Source of the DNA: JANPJV01 sp031425695
Lineage (GTDB): Bacteria; Pseudomonadota; Gammaproteobacteria; Xanthomonadales; SZUA-5
NCBI GenBank assembly: GCA_031425695.1
Contig: JANPJV010000284.1
Span: 1-5,970 of the forward strand
DNA: 5,970 nt
Direction of reading: 5' to 3'
Below, piece after piece: positions 4,598 through 5,970 of this stretch; position 1 is the stretch's first letter; the number at the start of each line of letters is the position of its first letter. Below the pieces are notes generated by a model, which saw only the letters and a list, made by a program, of their open reading frames with translations, searched no databases and was not told where the DNA came from. The translations under genes and the position numbers were made by a program.

Positions 4598-5599
4598 ATG
4601 ATCCTTCCATTCGCCCACGGCGGCCCGCCGCTCACGGGCGTGCTGAAAGCCACGCCTGAAGACTTCATAGTCGAGGAGGTGCTCGGCTTCGAGGCGGATG
4701 GGCTTGGCGAGCACGACCTGTTGTGGATCGAGAAGCGCGAGACGAACACGGTATGGCTGGCGGATGAGCTGGCGCGGTTCGCCAAGGTGGAGCAGGTGGC
4801 TGTCGGGTTCGCCGGTCTCAAGGATCGACAGGCGGTCGCGCGGCAACATTTTTCGGTGCAGTTGCCGGGGCGGCAGGTCGATTGGTCGGCGCTCGCGCTG
4901 CCCGGTGTGCGCGTGCTCGGGGTCGCGCGGCATTCGCGCAAGCTCAAGCGTGGCGCGCTGACCGGCAATCGCTTCGAGCTCAGGCTGCGCGAGATCGGCG
5001 GTGACCGTGAATTGGCGGAAGAGCGGCTGCAGCGCTTGCGGGAACGCGGCGCGCCGAATTACTTCGGCGAGCAGCGCTTCGGCCAGGACGGCGGCAACCT
5101 CGATCGCGCACGCCGCCTGTTTGCGGGCGCGAAAATGGGCCGCGAGCAGCGCTCTTTCGCGCTTTCGGCCGCGCGCAGCGAGCTCTTCAATGCGGTTCTG
5201 GCCGAGCGCGTGCGTGAGTCGTCCTGGGATCAGCCGATGAGTGGCGAGCTGTGCATTCTCGACGGGCGGCGCACTTATTTCGGTCCGTGCGAACCGGAGG
5301 CCGAGCTGTTGGCCCGCTGCGCCACAGGCGAAGTACACCCAAGCGGTCCGCTGTGGGGCCGGGGCGGTGTGCCAACGGGTGGCGCATGCGCGGCGCTGGA
5401 AAGCCGCATGCTGGCTGGATTCCCGGAGTTTTGCCGCGGGCTCGAGCAGGCCGGGATGGAGCAGGAACGCCGGGCCTTGCGCATGTTTGCGCGGGATCTG
5501 GCGTTTGCGTGGGAGGACGATTGTTTGCAGCTGCAGTTCGAACTGCCGGCAGGCACTTACGCGACATCGTTTGTACGGGAATTGTTGGCGGTGGTGTAA
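4598..5599 (+). CDS. truD: tRNA pseudouridine(13) synthase
   Basis: Isomerises U13 to pseudouridine in tRNA (tRNA-Glu in E. coli). The 333-residue product is close to the E. coli length (349). Landmarks: N-terminal TPEDFIVEEVLGF (19-31), GLKDRQA (73-79) with the catalytic aspartate Asp76, RHSRKLKRGALTGNRFEL (111-128), the core motif GAPNYFGEQRFG (151-162), SELFNAVLAERV (194-205), PLWGRG (251-256), and the C-terminal LQLQFELPAGTYATSFVREL (310-329). The TRUD insertion domain lies between about 160 and 300. All landmark residues are intact. The start at 4598 gives MILPFAHGGPPLTG and has a good ribosome site; the extended frame from 4529 would add 23 residues translated from repeat sequence. In E. 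coli and Xanthomonas surE normally follows truD; here no surE is seen. Confidence 0.96.
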   Translation: MILPFAHGGPPLTGVLKATPEDFIVEEVLGFEADGLGEHDLLWIEKRETNTVWLADELARFAKVEQVAVGFAGLKDRQAVARQHFSVQLPGRQVDWSALALPGVRVLGVARHSRKLKRGALTGNRFELRLREIGGDRELAEERLQRLRERGAPNYFGEQRFGQDGGNLDRARRLFAGAKMGREQRSFALSAARSELFNAVLAERVRESSWDQPMSGELCILDGRRTYFGPCEPEAELLARCATGEVHPSGPLWGRGGVPTGGACAALESRMLAGFPEFCRGLEQAGMEQERRALRMFARDLAFAWEDDCLQLQFELPAGTYATSFVRELLAVV

Positions 5600-5915
5600 T
5601 CCGGCGGTGTGCGAGGAGGCCGGACCTGAGGCATAGCCTCGGGCGTTCGGCAGTGCAGGACACTTCGCGTCCACAGCGCACCGCCTCACCCCACGCGCCC
5701 GCATTGTTTGATGATGGCAATGCAATCCCGAGCGCGAGGCGCCCGGCTGTTGCGACGGAGCGTCCACGAATCGCTTCGTCGATACACGGGGCCGCAGGCG
5801 CGATTTGTCCGGTCCGCGAACATCGACTGCGCGCGCACAGAACCGCGCTACCTCTGGCCCCATTGGCGTTAGCATCGCGCTTCGCGGCGCATGCCAAAGC
5901 CTCCCGGGGGACTAC
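5600..5915. other. 316-base intergenic region after truD, no gene
   Basis: No plausible coding sequence is seen on either strand; the long open frames on the minus strand are arginine-rich shadows continuing from truD. It contains a stable hairpin just after truD (5625-5643), an inverted repeat GCATTG (5701-5706) with CAATGC (5718-5723), and a short CGCG/CGCG hairpin near 5876-5886. It should carry the promoter of the following gene, but I find neither a convincing -35/-10 pair nor a Pho-box-like direct repeat. The sequence is GC-rich without the CDS periodicity of its neighbours. Confidence 0.5.
5625..5643 (+). terminator. Possible terminator hairpin after truD
   Basis: CCTGAGGC (5625-5632) pairs with GCCTCGGG (5636-5643), eight pairs including one T-G, around a three-base ATA loop, 26 bases after the truD stop. 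The stem is strong but no T-tract follows, so intrinsic termination is uncertain; it may only stabilise the 3' end. Confidence 0.4.
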
Positions 5916-5970
5916 ATGTTTTCGTTGCAGACGATTTTCGGCAAGGGCGACCGCTTTTTCAGCCTGCTGG
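5916..5970 (+). CDS. N-terminal fragment, probable DUF47/PhoU-like phosphate transport regulator
   Basis: Only 18 codons are visible, MFSLQTIFGKGDRFFSLL, before the window ends. This closely resembles the N-terminus of DUF47 (TIGR00153, PhoU-like) proteins of Xanthomonad-type bacteria as I remember them, where an FGK(G/E)DKFF-D/xLLE stretch opens a helical-bundle protein usually encoded next to a PiT-type inorganic phosphate transporter. A G-rich GGGGG (5906-5910) five bases before the ATG could serve as ribosome site. The body of the protein is not seen, so the family call rests on a short match from memory, and a downstream pit gene is only a prediction. Confidence 0.6.
   Translation, partial: MFSLQTIFGKGDRFFSLL

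Noticed and set aside
5651..5690. Partial resemblance of GCGTCC..CAGCGCA..CACC to the arm of the ispD palindrome
   Set aside because: The match needs gaps and covers only short GC-rich words; no opposing arm is present, so it is probably chance.
4349..5875. 508-codon open frame on the minus strand across truD and its downstream gap
   Set aside because: It lies antisense to a complete truD, is rich in Arg/Ala/His/Gln as expected for a GC-rich shadow frame, has no recognisable domain and runs through the inverted repeat.

Overview
The window is a GC-rich stretch of housekeeping genes, all on the + strand, from what looks like a gammaproteobacterium of the Xanthomonadales (Lysobacterales) type. 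The reasons are the gene order kdsA-eno-ftsB-ispD-ispF-truD as I recall it from Xanthomonas relatives, a KdsA very close to the Xanthomonas form as I remember it, and a REP-like palindrome resembling those of Xanthomonads. This assignment is inference; no marker gene fixes the genus.

Layout: kdsA (1-837, Kdo-8-phosphate synthase) is followed by a 395-base gap filled largely by a long imperfect inverted repeat. Then come eno (1233-2516, enolase) and ftsB (2540-2857, divisome protein). A 191-base gap with possible RNA structure precedes ispD (3049-3852), which is followed two bases later by ispF (3855-4328). A second long inverted repeat fills most of the ispF-truD gap. truD (4598-5599, tRNA pseudouridine-13 synthase) follows. 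A 316-base non-coding gap then leads to the first 18 codons of a probable DUF47/PhoU-like gene running off the end.

The genes serve the cell envelope and core metabolism. Eno makes phosphoenolpyruvate, which KdsA condenses with arabinose-5-phosphate on the way to lipopolysaccharide Kdo. IspD and IspF are successive enzymes (separated by the IspE step) of the MEP isoprenoid pathway, whose products feed undecaprenyl phosphate and quinones. FtsB works in septal peptidoglycan synthesis. TruD modifies tRNA.

The unusual content is not a new gene system but three palindromic insertions in 6 kb: two structurally similar elements of about 185 bases between genes (869-1051 and 4358-4545), and a compact 90-base palindrome that sits in frame inside ispD (3505-3594), adding about 25-30 residues to the region that forms the dimerisation arm of IspD. 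I see no RNA genes, CRISPR array, transposase or phage genes.
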